Origin: Myxococcus guangdongensis
GTDB taxonomy: Bacteria > Myxococcota > Myxococcia > Myxococcales > Myxococcaceae
Direction of reading: 5' to 3'
Length of the DNA: 64,000 nt
Assembly (NCBI RefSeq): GCF_024198255.1
Contig: NZ_JAJVKW010000004.1
Coordinates: forward strand, 682,001-746,000
Of this stretch, positions 46,882-58,494 are shown in pieces (the stretch's first letter is position 1; each line of letters begins with the position of its first letter). The notes below the pieces were generated by a model that did no database searches, was not told the origin of the DNA, and saw nothing but the letters and a program-made list of their open reading frames with translations. The translations under genes and the position numbers were made by a program.

Positions 46882-46909
46882 TTGCGGCGTGCTTCCAGCA
46901 AGTTAACTA
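46882..46909 (+). promoter_or_regulatory. Possible promoter of sdhAB
   Basis: TTGCGG (46882-46887) and TAACTA (46904-46909) are 16 bp apart, about 100 bp before the sdhA start. The match is moderate; the region also contains a small hairpin GCCGC/GCGGC overlapping the -35. Confidence 0.3.
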
Positions 46910-47009
46910 GCCTGTAGAACTCGCACGGAGATGTCCGGAGCGTGGCGCGCCGGTTGTGGCGAGCCGGCTGACGGCAGGCGCCCTGGATCCGGCGGTCAAG
47001 GAGACGATG

Positions 47010-48887
47010 ATGGCAGCAGCAGCGCGGTTCACAGTGGTGGGCGGCGGTCTCGCCGGGCTGATGACGACGATCAAGCTCGCGGAGGCGGGCCACCAGGTGG
47101 ATGTGCTCTCGCTCGTCCCGGTGAAGCGCTCTCACTCGGTCTGCGCGCAGGGAGGCATCAACGGCGCGGTGAACACCAAGGGAGAGGGTGACCACCCGGA
47201 GATCCACGTCAAGGACACGCTGCGCGGCGGCGACTTCCTGGCCGAGCAGATCTCCGTGAAGGGCATGTGCTACGCGGCCCCCGGCATCATCTACCTGCTG
47301 GACCGCATGGGCGTGACGTTCAACCGCACGCCGGAGGGCCTGCTGGACTTCCGCCGCTTCGGCGGCACGCTGCACCACCGCACGGCCTTCGCCGGCGCGA
47401 CGACGGGCCAGCAGCTGCTCTACGCGTTGGACGAGCAGGTCCGCCGCTACGAGGCCGAGGGCAAGGTCACCAAGTACGAGTACTGGGAGTGGCTCGGCAC
47501 CGTGAAGGACGAGGGCGGCCGCTGCATCGGCAGCGTGGCCGTGGACCTCAGGACCATGGAGATCCGCACCTTCCCGGCGGAGGCCGTGTGCCTCGCCACG
47601 GGTGGTCCGGGCATCGTCTTCGGCCGCTCCACCAACTCCGTCATCAACACCGGCACCGCCGCGGGTCGCGCCTACATGGAGGGCGCCATCTACGCCAACG
47701 GCGAGTTCATCCAGGTGCACCCGACGTCGATTCCGGGCGAGGACAAGCTGCGCCTGATGAGCGAGTCGGTGCGCGGCGAGGGTGGCCGCGTCTGGGTGCC
47801 TCGCAAGAAGGGTGACACGCGCGGCCCCCGGGACATCCCGGAGAGCGAGCGCTGGTACTTCCTCGAGGAGAAGTATCCCAAGTACAAGAACCTGGTCCCC
47901 CGCGATGTCGCCACGCGCGAGATCTTCATGGTCTGCCGCGACCTGGGCCTGGGCATCGGCGGGCGCGACGGCGTGTACCTGGACGTCACGCACATCCCGG
48001 CCAAGACGCTCGACGCCAAGATCAAGGGCGTGATGGAGATCTACGAGAAGTTCGTCGGAGATGATCCGCGCGTCACGCCGATGGTCATCTTCCCGGGCAT
48101 GCACTACTCGATGGGCGGCCTGTACGTGCAGTTCGAGGCCGACTCGAAGACGCTCACGCCGCTCGAGGGCAGCCCCAAGAACCAGTCCACCAACATCCCG
48201 GGCCTGTACGCCGCGGGCGAGGCGGACTACGCGTTCCACGGCGGCAACCGCCTGGGCGCCAACTCGCTGCTCTCCTGCATCTACTCGGGGATGATCGGCG
48301 GCCCGGCCATGGCGTCCTTCGCCAAGAGCCAGACGACGAGCGCGGCGGCGATGCCGGAGAAGTTCTTCCAGGACGCCAAGCGCTACTGGGAGGACCGGTT
48401 CACGACCATCAAGAAGATGTCGGGCCCGGAGAACCCGTACGGCCTGGCGCAGGAGCTGGGCGACGTGATGACGGAGAACTGCACCGTCGTCCGCTACAAC
48501 GATCGCCTGAAGAAGACGGTGGAGAAGGTCCGCGAGCTCAAGGGCCGCTGGAAGAACGTCAACGTGCTGGACACGGGCAACTCGTCCAACCGCTCGATGT
48601 CGTTCGTCAACCAGCTCTGGAACATGCTGGAGCTGGGCGAGGTCATCGCCACGAGCGCGCTGCTCCGTGACGAGAGCCGCGGCGCGCACTACAAGCCGGA
48701 CTTCTCGCTGCCCGAGCCGAAGACGAAGGACCCGAACGACGATCCGTCCTGGATGGCGCTGTGGCAGGCGCGCCACGACAAGTGGGCGAAGACGACCATC
48801 GCGAAGTACGCGGAGCAGGGGCCGAACATCTCCTACGAGGATGTGCCGACGCCCGTGCTCAAGCCCGAGCCGCGCTGGTACGCGTAA
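47010..48887 (+). CDS. sdhA: Succinate dehydrogenase flavoprotein subunit
   Basis: This 625-residue FAD protein oxidises succinate in the TCA cycle and respiratory chain. The FAD site FTVVGGGLAGLMTTIKLAEAG, the covalent-FAD region SVCAQGGINGAVN, HPTSIPGEDKL, MHYSMGGLYV and the AAGEADYAFHGGNRLGANSL motif (FAD/substrate binding) are present. It resembles the Bacillus/epsilonproteobacterial type that works with a diheme SdhC. AAGGAG six bases upstream supports ATG 47010. No sdhC precedes it. Confidence 0.95.
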   Translation: MAAAARFTVVGGGLAGLMTTIKLAEAGHQVDVLSLVPVKRSHSVCAQGGINGAVNTKGEGDHPEIHVKDTLRGGDFLAEQISVKGMCYAAPGIIYLLDRMGVTFNRTPEGLLDFRRFGGTLHHRTAFAGATTGQQLLYALDEQVRRYEAEGKVTKYEYWEWLGTVKDEGGRCIGSVAVDLRTMEIRTFPAEAVCLATGGPGIVFGRSTNSVINTGTAAGRAYMEGAIYANGEFIQVHPTSIPGEDKLRLMSESVRGEGGRVWVPRKKGDTRGPRDIPESERWYFLEEKYPKYKNLVPRDVATREIFMVCRDLGLGIGGRDGVYLDVTHIPAKTLDAKIKGVMEIYEKFVGDDPRVTPMVIFPGMHYSMGGLYVQFEADSKTLTPLEGSPKNQSTNIPGLYAAGEADYAFHGGNRLGANSLLSCIYSGMIGGPAMASFAKSQTTSAAAMPEKFFQDAKRYWEDRFTTIKKMSGPENPYGLAQELGDVMTENCTVVRYNDRLKKTVEKVRELKGRWKNVNVLDTGNSSNRSMSFVNQLWNMLELGEVIATSALLRDESRGAHYKPDFSLPEPKTKDPNDDPSWMALWQARHDKWAKTTIAKYAEQGPNISYEDVPTPVLKPEPRWYA

Positions 48888-48969
48888 GGCACCGGGGAAC
48901 TTTCTGGGCGGGCCCGTGGCAGGTCGCGCGGGCCCCCGTAACTGACTTGGAAGCGAAGGGTCGAGCGAC

Positions 48970-49776
48970 ATGGACACCGCACAGGCAGGCGCCGTCAGCA
49001 GCCAAACCATCTCCTTCCGCATCTGGCGGCAGGATGATCCGAACCAGCCGGGCCACTACGAGGAGTTCAAGGTCCCCTATCGCAAGGGCGCCAACGTCAT
49101 CTCGTGCCTGATGGAGATCCAGCGCAACCCCGTCACCGTGGAGGGCAAGAAGGTGCCGCCGGTGATCTGGGACGCCGCGTGCCTCGAGGAGGTCTGTGGC
49201 AGCTGCGCGATGAACATCAACGGCCGCGTGCGCATGGCCTGCTCGGCGCTCATCGACAAGCTGGAGCAGCCGATCACGCTGGAGCCCATGAGCAAGTTCC
49301 CCGTGGTCCGGGACCTGGCCGTGGACCGCAGCCGCATGTTCGACGCCCTCAAGAAGGTGAAGGGCTGGATCCCCACGGACGGCACGCACAACCTGGGCCC
49401 CGGTCCGCGTCAGTCGCCGGGCGACCAGTCCACCATGTACGTGCTGTCCACGTGCATCACGTGCGGCAGCTGCCTGGAGGCGTGCCCGCAGGTGACCATG
49501 GGCAACGACTTCGTGGGCGCCGCGGCCATCAGCCAGGCCCGCCTGTTCAACATGAACCCCACGGGCAAGCTCAACTCCGAGGAGCGCGTGCGCTCGCTCA
49601 TGGGCCCCGGCGGCGTGCAGGACTGCGGCAAGGCGCAGAACTGCGTGAAGGTCTGCCCGAAGGAGATTCCGCTCACCACCTCCATCGCGCTGATGAACCG
49701 TCAGGTGACCAAGCTGGTCATCAAGGACCTCTTCTCGCAGGAGGAGGAGAAGAAGGGCCACAGCGGTCCAGGGTGA
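48970..49776 (+). CDS. sdhB: Succinate dehydrogenase iron-sulfur subunit
   Basis: The 268-residue protein carries electrons from SdhA to the quinone. It has the plant-type ferredoxin [2Fe-2S] Cys cluster in CLEEVCGSCAM with a later Cys (MACSAL), and the [4Fe-4S]/[3Fe-4S] motifs CITCGSCLEACP and CGKAQNCVKVCP. The start follows sdhA by 82 bp. It should sit with SdhA on the cytoplasmic face of the inner membrane. Confidence 0.95.
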   Translation: MDTAQAGAVSSQTISFRIWRQDDPNQPGHYEEFKVPYRKGANVISCLMEIQRNPVTVEGKKVPPVIWDAACLEEVCGSCAMNINGRVRMACSALIDKLEQPITLEPMSKFPVVRDLAVDRSRMFDALKKVKGWIPTDGTHNLGPGPRQSPGDQSTMYVLSTCITCGSCLEACPQVTMGNDFVGAAAISQARLFNMNPTGKLNSEERVRSLMGPGGVQDCGKAQNCVKVCPKEIPLTTSIALMNRQVTKLVIKDLFSQEEEKKGHSGPG

Positions 49777-49808
49777 TACGGGCGCGCGAGCGCCTCGCCG
49801 TCTCCTCG

Positions 49809-49846
49809 GCCCCGCTCCGGTCTCCCTCGTGGAGCCCGGGCGGGGC
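49809..49846 (+). terminator. Hairpin after sdhB
   Basis: GCCCCGCTCCGG (49809-49820) pairs with CCGGGCGGGGC (49836-49846) with one bulged T, 33 bp after the sdhB stop, followed by TGTT. Candidate terminator. Confidence 0.5.
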
Positions 49847-50046
49847 TGTTGACGTTTCTGGGACACAGGCGCGCTGAAGGGCGCCTCATCTGCCCGGACA
49901 TTCCTGATTATCAGCGGTCCACACCGTGCCGCACCGCGGTGCCTGTCGGGTCAAACGGCCTTGCCATCCGTCGGTTTCTGCGCAATGAGGGCCACGCGCT
50001 TGACGCCTGTAAGGGGTCGTCCCCCTCGTCTCCACATGGAGCCTCG

Positions 50047-51207
<1,161 letters not shown>

Positions 51208-51243
51208 TCCGCGCGCTTCATTGCCCACACTTTAAGGAGCGCC

Positions 51244-52140
<897 letters not shown>

Positions 52141-52170
52141 CACCCCTCAAGGGACAAAGGAGCCAATCAC

Positions 52171-52614
52171 ATGGCCATCGAGCGTACGCTGTCCATCATC
52201 AAGCCGGACGGTCTGCAGAAGGGCGTCATCGGGAAGATCATCAGCCGCTTCGAGGAGAAGGGTCTGAAGCCGGTCGCCATCCGGCTCCAGCAGCTCTCCC
52301 AGAAGGAGGCCGAGGGCTTCTACGCGGTCCACAAGGCCCGGCCCTTCTTCAAGGACCTGGTGCAGTTCATGATCTCCGGCCCCGTCGTCCTGATGGTGCT
52401 CGAGGGCGAGAACGCCGTCCTGGGCAACCGCGACATCATGGGCGCCACCAACCCGGCGCAGGCGGCCGAGGGCACCATCCGCAAGGACTTCGCCACCAGC
52501 ATCGACCAGAACACGGTCCACGGCTCCGACAGCCTGGAGAACGCGAAGAACGAGATCGCGTACTTCTTCCGGGAGACGGAGATCCAGCCGTACGAGTACA
52601 CCGCCAAGAAGTAG
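52171..52614 (+). CDS. ndk: Nucleoside diphosphate kinase
   Basis: The 147-residue enzyme transfers phosphate among nucleoside di- and triphosphates. [11 protein letters not shown] at the N-terminus, the nucleotide-binding [18 protein letters not shown] and active-site His in [11 protein letters not shown] are present. Its position behind sucCD lets GTP/ATP made by the ligase be equilibrated; this association is seen in other bacteria. Confidence 0.97.
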   Translation: MAIERTLSIIKPDGLQKGVIGKIISRFEEKGLKPVAIRLQQLSQKEAEGFYAVHKARPFFKDLVQFMISGPVVLMVLEGENAVLGNRDIMGATNPAQAAEGTIRKDFATSIDQNTVHGSDSLENAKNEIAYFFRETEIQPYEYTAKK

Positions 52615-52839
52615 GCGACAGGGCCCCTCGGGGCTCCTGACCCGCGGCCCGGTGTCGGCACCCGTCAAAGGGGCTGGCCCGGGCCGTTGGTTTTCGGGCG
52701 GGACGGTGTGGGGATGCGTAGGGTTGGGGGAGGGGAGTGCGTTCCCAGGTCGACCAGGCGGCCGGTGCCTCCTTTGACACCTCGACCCCAGGTGTGGGAA
52801 GGGACGCCCCCGGGCCCCCCGTTTCACTGCGCGACGACG

Positions 52840-53976
52840 ATGACCGAGACCTCCGCCACCGCCACTCTTCCCGTCACGGAGCCCCTGCCGGCGCCCGCTC
52901 CCGCGAAGCTCGTGGACGTGGCCAGCCTGTCCATGGAGGGGCTCACCCGCTTCGTCACCGAGCAGCTGGGCGAGCGCGCGTTCCGTGCCCCGCAGATGTA
53001 CCGCTGGCTGCACCAGCGCGGCGCCACCTCGTTCGACGAGATGACGGACCTGTCCAAGGCCTTCCGCGAGAAGCTCAAGGCCGCCGCGGAGATCATCCCG
53101 CTGGTGAAGGACTTGGAGCAGCGCAGCATCGACGGCACCATCAAGTACCGGTGGAAGACGCGCGACGGGCGCTACATCGAGTCCGTCTACATGCCCTCCG
53201 AGGACCGCCGCACGCTGTGCGTGTCCACCCAGGTGGGCTGCGCCATGGCCTGCGGCTTCTGCATGACGGGCACCATGGGGCTCAAGCGCAACCTGACGCC
53301 CAGCGAGATCGTGGCGCAGGTGCACGCGGTGAACCGCGAGGTCCGTAAGAACGAGGGCCACGAGACGCTGCGCCCCTTGAGCAACCTCGTGTTCATGGGC
53401 ATGGGCGAGCCCCTGCACAACTTCGAGAACCTCAAGACGGCGCTCGCCATCCTCCAGTCCGGGGACGGGCCCAACTTCAGCCACCGGCACATCACCGTCT
53501 CCACCGTCGGCCTCGTTCCCATGATCGAGCGCTTCGGCAAGGAGACGGACGTGAAGCTGGCGATTTCGCTCAACGCCAGCACGGATGAGCAGCGCAGCAA
53601 GACGATGCCCGTCAACCGCAAGTGGAACATCGCCGCGTTGTTGGACGCGTGCCGCAAGTTCCCGCTGCGCCAGGGCCGCCGCATCACCTTCGAGTACGTG
53701 CTCATCCAGGGCTTCAACGACAGCGATGAGGACGCGCACCGGCTCATCCAGCTGCTCAAGGGAATTCCGGCGAAGGTCAACCTGATTCCCTACAACGAGA
53801 ACCCCGGCCTGGGGTTCCAGACGACCGCGGAAGAGCGGGCGGAGCAGTTCCGGGCCATCCTGTCGGACGGCCACGTGGCCGCCTACATCCGGAAGAATCG
53901 GGGCCGGGACATCGCGGGGGCTTGCGGGCAGCTCGCGAATCGTGGTGAGGCCACTCCGGCCGAAAGCACGACATAA
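52840..53976 (+). CDS. rlmN: Dual-specificity 23S rRNA/tRNA m2A methyltransferase RlmN
   Basis: The 378-residue radical SAM enzyme methylates A2503 of 23S rRNA and A37 of some tRNAs. The CxxxCxxC cluster is CAMACGFC; FMGMGEPLHN binds SAM, and a Cys near the C-terminus (GACGQL) is the one that forms the methyl-carrier adduct with the partner Cys. ATG 52840 gives the family length plus a 30-residue Pro/Ala-rich start. Confidence 0.94.
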   Translation: MTETSATATLPVTEPLPAPAPAKLVDVASLSMEGLTRFVTEQLGERAFRAPQMYRWLHQRGATSFDEMTDLSKAFREKLKAAAEIIPLVKDLEQRSIDGTIKYRWKTRDGRYIESVYMPSEDRRTLCVSTQVGCAMACGFCMTGTMGLKRNLTPSEIVAQVHAVNREVRKNEGHETLRPLSNLVFMGMGEPLHNFENLKTALAILQSGDGPNFSHRHITVSTVGLVPMIERFGKETDVKLAISLNASTDEQRSKTMPVNRKWNIAALLDACRKFPLRQGRRITFEYVLIQGFNDSDEDAHRLIQLLKGIPAKVNLIPYNENPGLGFQTTAEERAEQFRAILSDGHVAAYIRKNRGRDIAGACGQLANRGEATPAESTT

Positions 53977-53990
53977 AGTCCCGAGCTTCC

Positions 53991-54019
53991 TTGACAATCC
54001 CGCGGGTGCGGCGTTAAGA
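53991..54019 (+). promoter_or_regulatory. Strong sigma70-type promoter of the rpsP operon
   Basis: A consensus TTGACA (53991-53996) and TTAAGA (54014-54019) are 17 bp apart, just after rlmN and 46 bp before rpsP. It should drive rpsP-khpA-rimM-trmD. Confidence 0.7.
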
Positions 54020-54065
54020 GCGCCACCCCGTTTACATCGTCGTTTCCTGTTCGCTGGAGTACTCC

Positions 54066-54329
54066 ATGGCCGTCGTCCTCCGTCTTGCCCGCGCGGGCGC
54101 CAAGCACAAGCCCTACTACCACGTGGTCGCCACCGACTCCCGCAACCCCCGGGATGGCAAGTTCATCGAGGCCGTCGGCGCGTACGACCCGACCGTGAGC
54201 CCCCCGAAGGTGGAGTTCAACGAGGAGCGGCTGAACTACTGGCTGAAGACGGGCGCGACGCCCTCCGAGACGGTCGCGGACCTCATCAAGGTCAACGCGA
54301 AGGCCGTCAAGCCCACCCCCGCGGCTTGA
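54066..54329 (+). CDS. rpsP: 30S ribosomal protein S16
   Basis: This 87-residue protein starts MAVVLRLARAGAKHKPYYHV and contains DSRNPRDGKFIEAVGAYDP, the S16 signature. It is needed for 30S assembly. First gene of a ribosome-biogenesis operon. Confidence 0.97.
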   Translation: MAVVLRLARAGAKHKPYYHVVATDSRNPRDGKFIEAVGAYDPTVSPPKVEFNEERLNYWLKTGATPSETVADLIKVNAKAVKPTPAA

Positions 54330-54355
54330 TCCGCGACCGGCTTTACTGAGCGGAC

Positions 54356-54640
54356 GTGGAGCAACTCCTCACGTATCTGGCGCGGGCCCTGGTCGATCAA
54401 CCTGACCAGGTGGGCCTGCGCATCTCCGAGGCGGACGGCGCGCGGCTCTATGAGCTGAAGGTCGCCCCCGAGGATGTCGGCAAGGTCATCGGCCGTGACG
54501 GGCGCACCGTGAACGCCCTCCGGACGCTGCTCAACGCCGCGGCCCAGAAGTCTGGCCAGAAGGTCCGACTGGAGATCCTGGACGACCGCCGCAACGCCGC
54601 TGGCGCCCCGCCCGCCACCGCACCGGACGCGTCGCGGTGA
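54356..54640 (+). CDS. khpA: KH-domain RNA-binding protein KhpA
   Basis: The 94-residue protein has one KH domain with the RNA-binding loop VIGRDGRT (GxxG) at about residues 42-49. It starts at GTG 54356, and its stop overlaps rimM. KhpA, often between rpsP and rimM, forms a complex with KhpB and binds many RNAs. The last 15 residues are Pro/Ala-rich. Confidence 0.92.
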   Translation: MEQLLTYLARALVDQPDQVGLRISEADGARLYELKVAPEDVGKVIGRDGRTVNALRTLLNAAAQKSGQKVRLEILDDRRNAAGAPPATAPDASR

Positions 54641-55200
54641 CGCAGAAGCCCCTGCTGGAGCTGGGCTTCATCTCTCGCGCGCACGGGCTGCGGGGCGAGC
54701 TGGCGGTGCGCCCGTTTGATCCGGGTTCGCAGACGCTCTCCACCGTGGACCGGGTCCGCATCCGCACCCGTGCGGGCGTGGAGAAGGACCTGGTGTTGGA
54801 GTCCCTGCGCCCCACGCCGAAGGAGGACATCGTCGCCTTCGAGGGCGTGGAGTCCCGCACGGAGGCCGAGGGGCTGGTGGGCTCCACGGTGTTCGTGTTC
54901 CGCGAGGACCTGGAGCAGCCCGAGGAGGGCGAGTTCTTCCAGGGCGACCTGCTGGGCCTGTCCGCCGTGGACGAGGCGGGGACGCCGCTGGGCAAGGTGG
55001 AGGAGATCTGGGCCACCGGTGAAGTGCCCAACCTCGTGATCCGCGCCGCGGGCCGGCAGGAGCTGGTGGTGCCGTTCGCGGACGAGTTCGTCCCGACGGT
55101 GGACATCGCGGGCCAGCGCATCGTGATCCGTCCTCCGGAGTACGTGGAGGTCGGCCGGCGCGACGCCGACAAGGATGCCCCGGACGGGTCCGAGTCGTGA
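54637..55200 (+). CDS. rimM: Ribosome maturation factor RimM
   Basis: The 187-residue protein matures the 30S head through S19. The N-terminal [18 protein letters not shown] is typical, and the C-terminal PRC-barrel begins near [16 protein letters not shown]. The GTG start overlaps khpA (GTGA), and its stop overlaps trmD the same way. Confidence 0.93.
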   Translation: MTQKPLLELGFISRAHGLRGELAVRPFDPGSQTLSTVDRVRIRTRAGVEKDLVLESLRPTPKEDIVAFEGVESRTEAEGLVGSTVFVFREDLEQPEEGEFFQGDLLGLSAVDEAGTPLGKVEEIWATGEVPNLVIRAAGRQELVVPFADEFVPTVDIAGQRIVIRPPEYVEVGRRDADKDAPDGSES

Positions 55201-55940
55201 GCCCGCCGTATCCGGTGGAGCTGCTCACGCTGTTCCCGGGGATGGTGTCCGGCTACCTGGGCGCGAGCATCCTCGGCAAGGCCCAGGAGAAGGGCCTCCT
55301 GTCCGCCACCGTGACGGACATCCGCGAGTACGCCGAGGGCAAGCACCGTGTCACCGACGACGCGCCCTACGGCGGCGGTGCGGGCATGGTGATGAAGCCA
55401 GAGCCGCTGGTCGCCGCGATCAGCGCCGCGCGGGCCCGGCTGCCCGGCGCGAAGGTGCTCCTGATGAGCCCTCGCGGGACGACCTTCACCCAGGTCACCG
55501 CGCGCGAGCTGGTGGCGCACACCGCCGGGCTGATCCTGGTCTGCGGCCGCTACGAGGGCGTGGACGAGCGGGTGATGAGCCACCTGGACGGCGAGCTGTC
55601 GCTGGGGGACTTCGTGCTCACCGGCGGGGAGATCGCCGCGATGGCGGTGGTGGACGCGGTGGCGCGCCTGGTGCCTGGGGTGCTGGGCAACGTGGCGTCC
55701 TCGGTGTCGGAGAGCTTCGAGGAGGGGACGCTGGAGCATCCTCAGTACACCCGTCCGCCCGTGTTCCAGGGCGTCGAGGTGCCGGCGGCCCTCCAGTCCG
55801 GAGACCACGCTCGCATCGCCCGGTGGCGCCGGTGGAAGTCGCTGGTGCTCACGCGCGAGCGACGGCCGGACCTGTTCGCTCGCATCACCCTGTCCAAGGC
55901 CGACGAGAAACTGCTGGCCCGACGGGAGGAAGAGCTGTAA
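55197..55940 (+). CDS. trmD: tRNA (guanine-N1)-methyltransferase TrmD
   Basis: The 247-residue SPOUT enzyme makes m1G37 in tRNA, preventing frameshifts. [19 protein letters not shown], the substrate-binding [18 protein letters not shown], and the knot region [11 protein letters not shown]...DFVLTGGE are present. The start is the GTG at 55197. Confidence 0.95.
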   Translation: MSPPYPVELLTLFPGMVSGYLGASILGKAQEKGLLSATVTDIREYAEGKHRVTDDAPYGGGAGMVMKPEPLVAAISAARARLPGAKVLLMSPRGTTFTQVTARELVAHTAGLILVCGRYEGVDERVMSHLDGELSLGDFVLTGGEIAAMAVVDAVARLVPGVLGNVASSVSESFEEGTLEHPQYTRPPVFQGVEVPAALQSGDHARIARWRRWKSLVLTRERRPDLFARITLSKADEKLLARREEEL

Positions 55941-55976
55941 CCCTGGGGGTTCTTTGGGAGTCGGGTCACAGCGGGC

Positions 55977-56005
55977 TTGTCCGACACCGCTCTCTCTGCT
56001 AGTAC
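55977..56005 (+). promoter_or_regulatory. Sigma70-type promoter of rplS
   Basis: TTGTCC (55977-55982) and TAGTAC (56000-56005) are 17 bp apart between trmD and rplS, so L19 may be made from its own transcript as well as by read-through. The predicted leader is about 50 nt. Confidence 0.5.
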
Positions 56006-56061
56006 GGCCCGCTCTTTCACGCGTTCTCATCGCGTCAGCTTTCGCTTCACTGGAGTCCGAA

Positions 56062-56454
56062 ATGCGTAACGCCGCCATTCAGCACGTCGAGGCCAAGTAC
56101 CTGCGCCAGGACGTCACCTCGTTCCGTCCTGGTGACTCCGTGCGCGTCTTCTGGAAGGTGAAGGAGGGCGAGAAGGAGCGCGTTCAGGCGTTCGAGGGCA
56201 CCGTCATCCGGAAGACCTCGGGCAGCCACCGCGCCATGTTCACCGTGCGCAAGATGTCCTTCGGCGTCGGCGTCGAGCGCATCTTCCCGCTGCACAGCCC
56301 CCGCTACGAGAAGATCGAGGTCCTCTCGCGCGGCCGCGTGAACCGCAGCCGTCTGTTCTACCTCCGCAACCTCAAGGGCAAGGCCGCCCGCGTGGACGTG
56401 CAGGAGGAGGCGGACGCGACCCAGGGTAAGGCTGCCAAGGCCGCCAAGGCCTGA
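56062..56454 (+). CDS. rplS: 50S ribosomal protein L19
   Basis: This 130-residue protein has the L19 core [31 protein letters not shown] and [19 protein letters not shown]. It lies at the 30S-50S interface. The C-terminal extension is Ala/Lys-rich. The ATG at 56062 was chosen by homology; the frame is open further upstream. Confidence 0.96.
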   Translation: MRNAAIQHVEAKYLRQDVTSFRPGDSVRVFWKVKEGEKERVQAFEGTVIRKTSGSHRAMFTVRKMSFGVGVERIFPLHSPRYEKIEVLSRGRVNRSRLFYLRNLKGKAARVDVQEEADATQGKAAKAAKA

Positions 56455-56491
56455 TCGCCTGAGTCCTCGTTGGCCTCCGGGCCATCGTGAG

Positions 56492-56523
56492 AAGGAGCGT
56501 CCGATACCGGGCGCTCCTTTTTT
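56492..56523 (+). terminator. Intrinsic terminator after rplS
   Basis: AAGGAGCGTCCG (56492-56503) pairs with CGGGCGCTCCTT (56508-56519) with one G-U, around a 4-nt loop, and runs into six Ts (56518-56523). This is a textbook Rho-independent terminator, the clearest in the window. Confidence 0.88.
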
Positions 56524-56547
56524 CATTCGCGCTAACATGGGCGAGCC

Positions 56548-58443
56548 ATGCAATTCGTCGAGGTCGCCGTCCAGAATGTCCGGGGATTCACTCCCGCGGG
56601 CCGCTTCGCGCTGAAAGCCGGGTACCTCGTCCTCAAGCCGCCCTCGGCGGAGGCGAGTCCCTTCGCGGGCGTGCTGCTCGCGCTGCTCTACGCCGACGGG
56701 CGGGGCGGGGATGCCTCCTTCATCGCGCCGGGCGCGAAGTCCGGCAAGGCCGCGCTGACCTTCGTGGGCGTCGATGGCGCCACGTACCGCGTGCTGCGCG
56801 AGCTGGGTGGATCCGGGACGCTGCACCGGATGAACAAGACGACGCAGCAGCCGGAGCTGGTGTCGTCGGACGCCTCGGAGATGAACCAGTTCCTGCGGGG
56901 GCAGGTGGGCTTGCCGCCGCGCACGAGCTTCGAGCAGCTCTACTGCCTGCAGCCGGGGCATATGCCGTCGCGGCGCCCGCGCAAGGCCGCGGCGAAGGCG
57001 GTGGATCCGAAGACCTCCGGCAAGTTCCCCTCGCTGGCGAACGCGTCCTCGGTGGCCGCCGCGGAGGACATCCCGGCGGCGGAGGCGAAGGTGCGCGCGC
57101 TCGAGGCGGAGCTCGTCTCCGCGCGCGAGGTGGATCAGCTCCAGTTCAAGGTGGATGGGCTGTCGTCGCAGATCTTCGACGCGGACCAGCGGCTCAAGGG
57201 CACCGAGGGCCTCAAGGTGGCCATCCACGAGGCGGAGAACGCGTGGCGGGCCGCTCCGACGCCCCAGACGCTCGGGCTGCCCCAGGACATCCTCAACCGC
57301 GTGCAGCGCTTCCCCAAGGCGATGTCCCGGCGAGACGAGGCCCTGAATCGGCTGGGCGCGGACCGTGACGCGGACGCGGCGGACGTGCCGGACGCGGTGG
57401 AGCCGCTGACGCAGGACCGCATGTTCTGGGTGGGCATCGCGGTGGGCGTGCTGTTCCTCGGGCTGTCCTTGGGCCTGGGGCTCGGTGTGCACCGCGCGTT
57501 CCGCTACCTGGCGCTCCTGGACATCCCGGCCTTCGGCTTCGCCGCCTTCGTGGCGTTGCGCTACGTGGACGAGCTCCAGCGCGCCTCGCGCAAGGGCAGC
57601 AAGGAGGGGCGCTTCGACGCGCGCGAGAAGAAGATCCACGAGGAGTTCGAGGCCGAGGCCGCGCCGGTGCGCATGGCGCAGAAGGCGCTCGGCGTGGAGA
57701 GCCTGGACGAGATTCCCGCGGCGCTCGAGCGCAAGGAGCTGCTGGCCGCGCGGGTGGTGGAGCTGAAGGATCAGCTCGCGGGCGTGGAGGCCGACCCGGA
57801 GTTCGTGGCCGCGTCCACCCAGCGCCAGACGCTCAAGGAGCAGATGGACGCGCTCAACGCGGAGCTGACGCGCAAGGGCTCCTACGTGCGCGACATGCGC
57901 GAGGTGGAGCGTGAGCTGGGGCGCGTGAAGGAGTCCATCACCCTGGCCAAGGCCCCGCCCGCGCCGGTGACGACCGCGGATGGCTCGCCCGCGCCGGTGG
58001 AGCCGCTCGAGGACCCGTCTCCGGCCGTGCTGTCCCAGGCGGCGGACATCTTCACCACGGACGTGGTGAGCGTGCAGGGGATGCTCAAGGAGCGCTGCGT
58101 GCAGTACCTCACCGCGCTCACGGACCGCCGCTACCAGGGCGTCGAGTGGGACAAGGAGGGGCGGGCCTTCGCGCTCACCTCGGGGCGCCGCGTGCCGGTG
58201 GGCGAGCTGCCGCCGAAGGACCTGGACCTCTACTACCTGGCGCTGCGGATGACGGTGGTGGAGAAGGGGAGCGCGCGAGTGAAGCGGCCCTTCATCCTGG
58301 AGGATGTCTTCTCGGGCATGGACGAGGTGAAGCTGCCGCTCATCGCCCGCATGCTCAAGCACCTGGGCACGCTCACGCAGGTGGTCCACGTCACACCACA
58401 CCCCGGCTTCGCCCAGATGTCGGACGGCACGGTTAACGTGTAG
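56548..58443 (+). CDS. SMC/RecN-like coiled-coil protein with membrane hairpin and no visible Walker A
   Basis: The 631-residue protein has the start and end of an SMC/Rad50-type ATPase. The N-terminal AVQNVRGFTPAGRFALKAGY resembles the family start, but the P-loop position holds KPPSAEASP, not GxGKS. The C-terminal PFILEDVFSGMDEVKLPLIA and QVVHVTPHPGF resemble Walker B/D-loop and switch. Between lie charged helical stretches (about 170-275 and 350-460) and two adjacent hydrophobic helices (about 293-340). It looks like a membrane-attached pseudo-ATPase. Function and partners are not known; it sits ahead of yraN and rsmI. Confidence 0.7.
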   Translation: MQFVEVAVQNVRGFTPAGRFALKAGYLVLKPPSAEASPFAGVLLALLYADGRGGDASFIAPGAKSGKAALTFVGVDGATYRVLRELGGSGTLHRMNKTTQQPELVSSDASEMNQFLRGQVGLPPRTSFEQLYCLQPGHMPSRRPRKAAAKAVDPKTSGKFPSLANASSVAAAEDIPAAEAKVRALEAELVSAREVDQLQFKVDGLSSQIFDADQRLKGTEGLKVAIHEAENAWRAAPTPQTLGLPQDILNRVQRFPKAMSRRDEALNRLGADRDADAADVPDAVEPLTQDRMFWVGIAVGVLFLGLSLGLGLGVHRAFRYLALLDIPAFGFAAFVALRYVDELQRASRKGSKEGRFDAREKKIHEEFEAEAAPVRMAQKALGVESLDEIPAALERKELLAARVVELKDQLAGVEADPEFVAASTQRQTLKEQMDALNAELTRKGSYVRDMREVERELGRVKESITLAKAPPAPVTTADGSPAPVEPLEDPSPAVLSQAADIFTTDVVSVQGMLKERCVQYLTALTDRRYQGVEWDKEGRAFALTSGRRVPVGELPPKDLDLYYLALRMTVVEKGSARVKRPFILEDVFSGMDEVKLPLIARMLKHLGTLTQVVHVTPHPGFAQMSDGTVNV

Positions 58444-58494
58444 TCCGAGGTAGCGGGTGCCCTCCATGGGGGAGGGCGGGGGAGTGGGGGCGGG

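Noticed and set aside
46866..46922. GAGTTC and GAACTC pair near the sdhA promoter
   Set aside because: It looks like half of the aroF palindrome, but the arms are about 45 bp apart and only 6 bp long; chance is likely.
49904..49914. Small palindrome CTGATTATCAG before sucC
   Set aside because: Only five bases per arm and no promoter alignment; not enough to call an operator.
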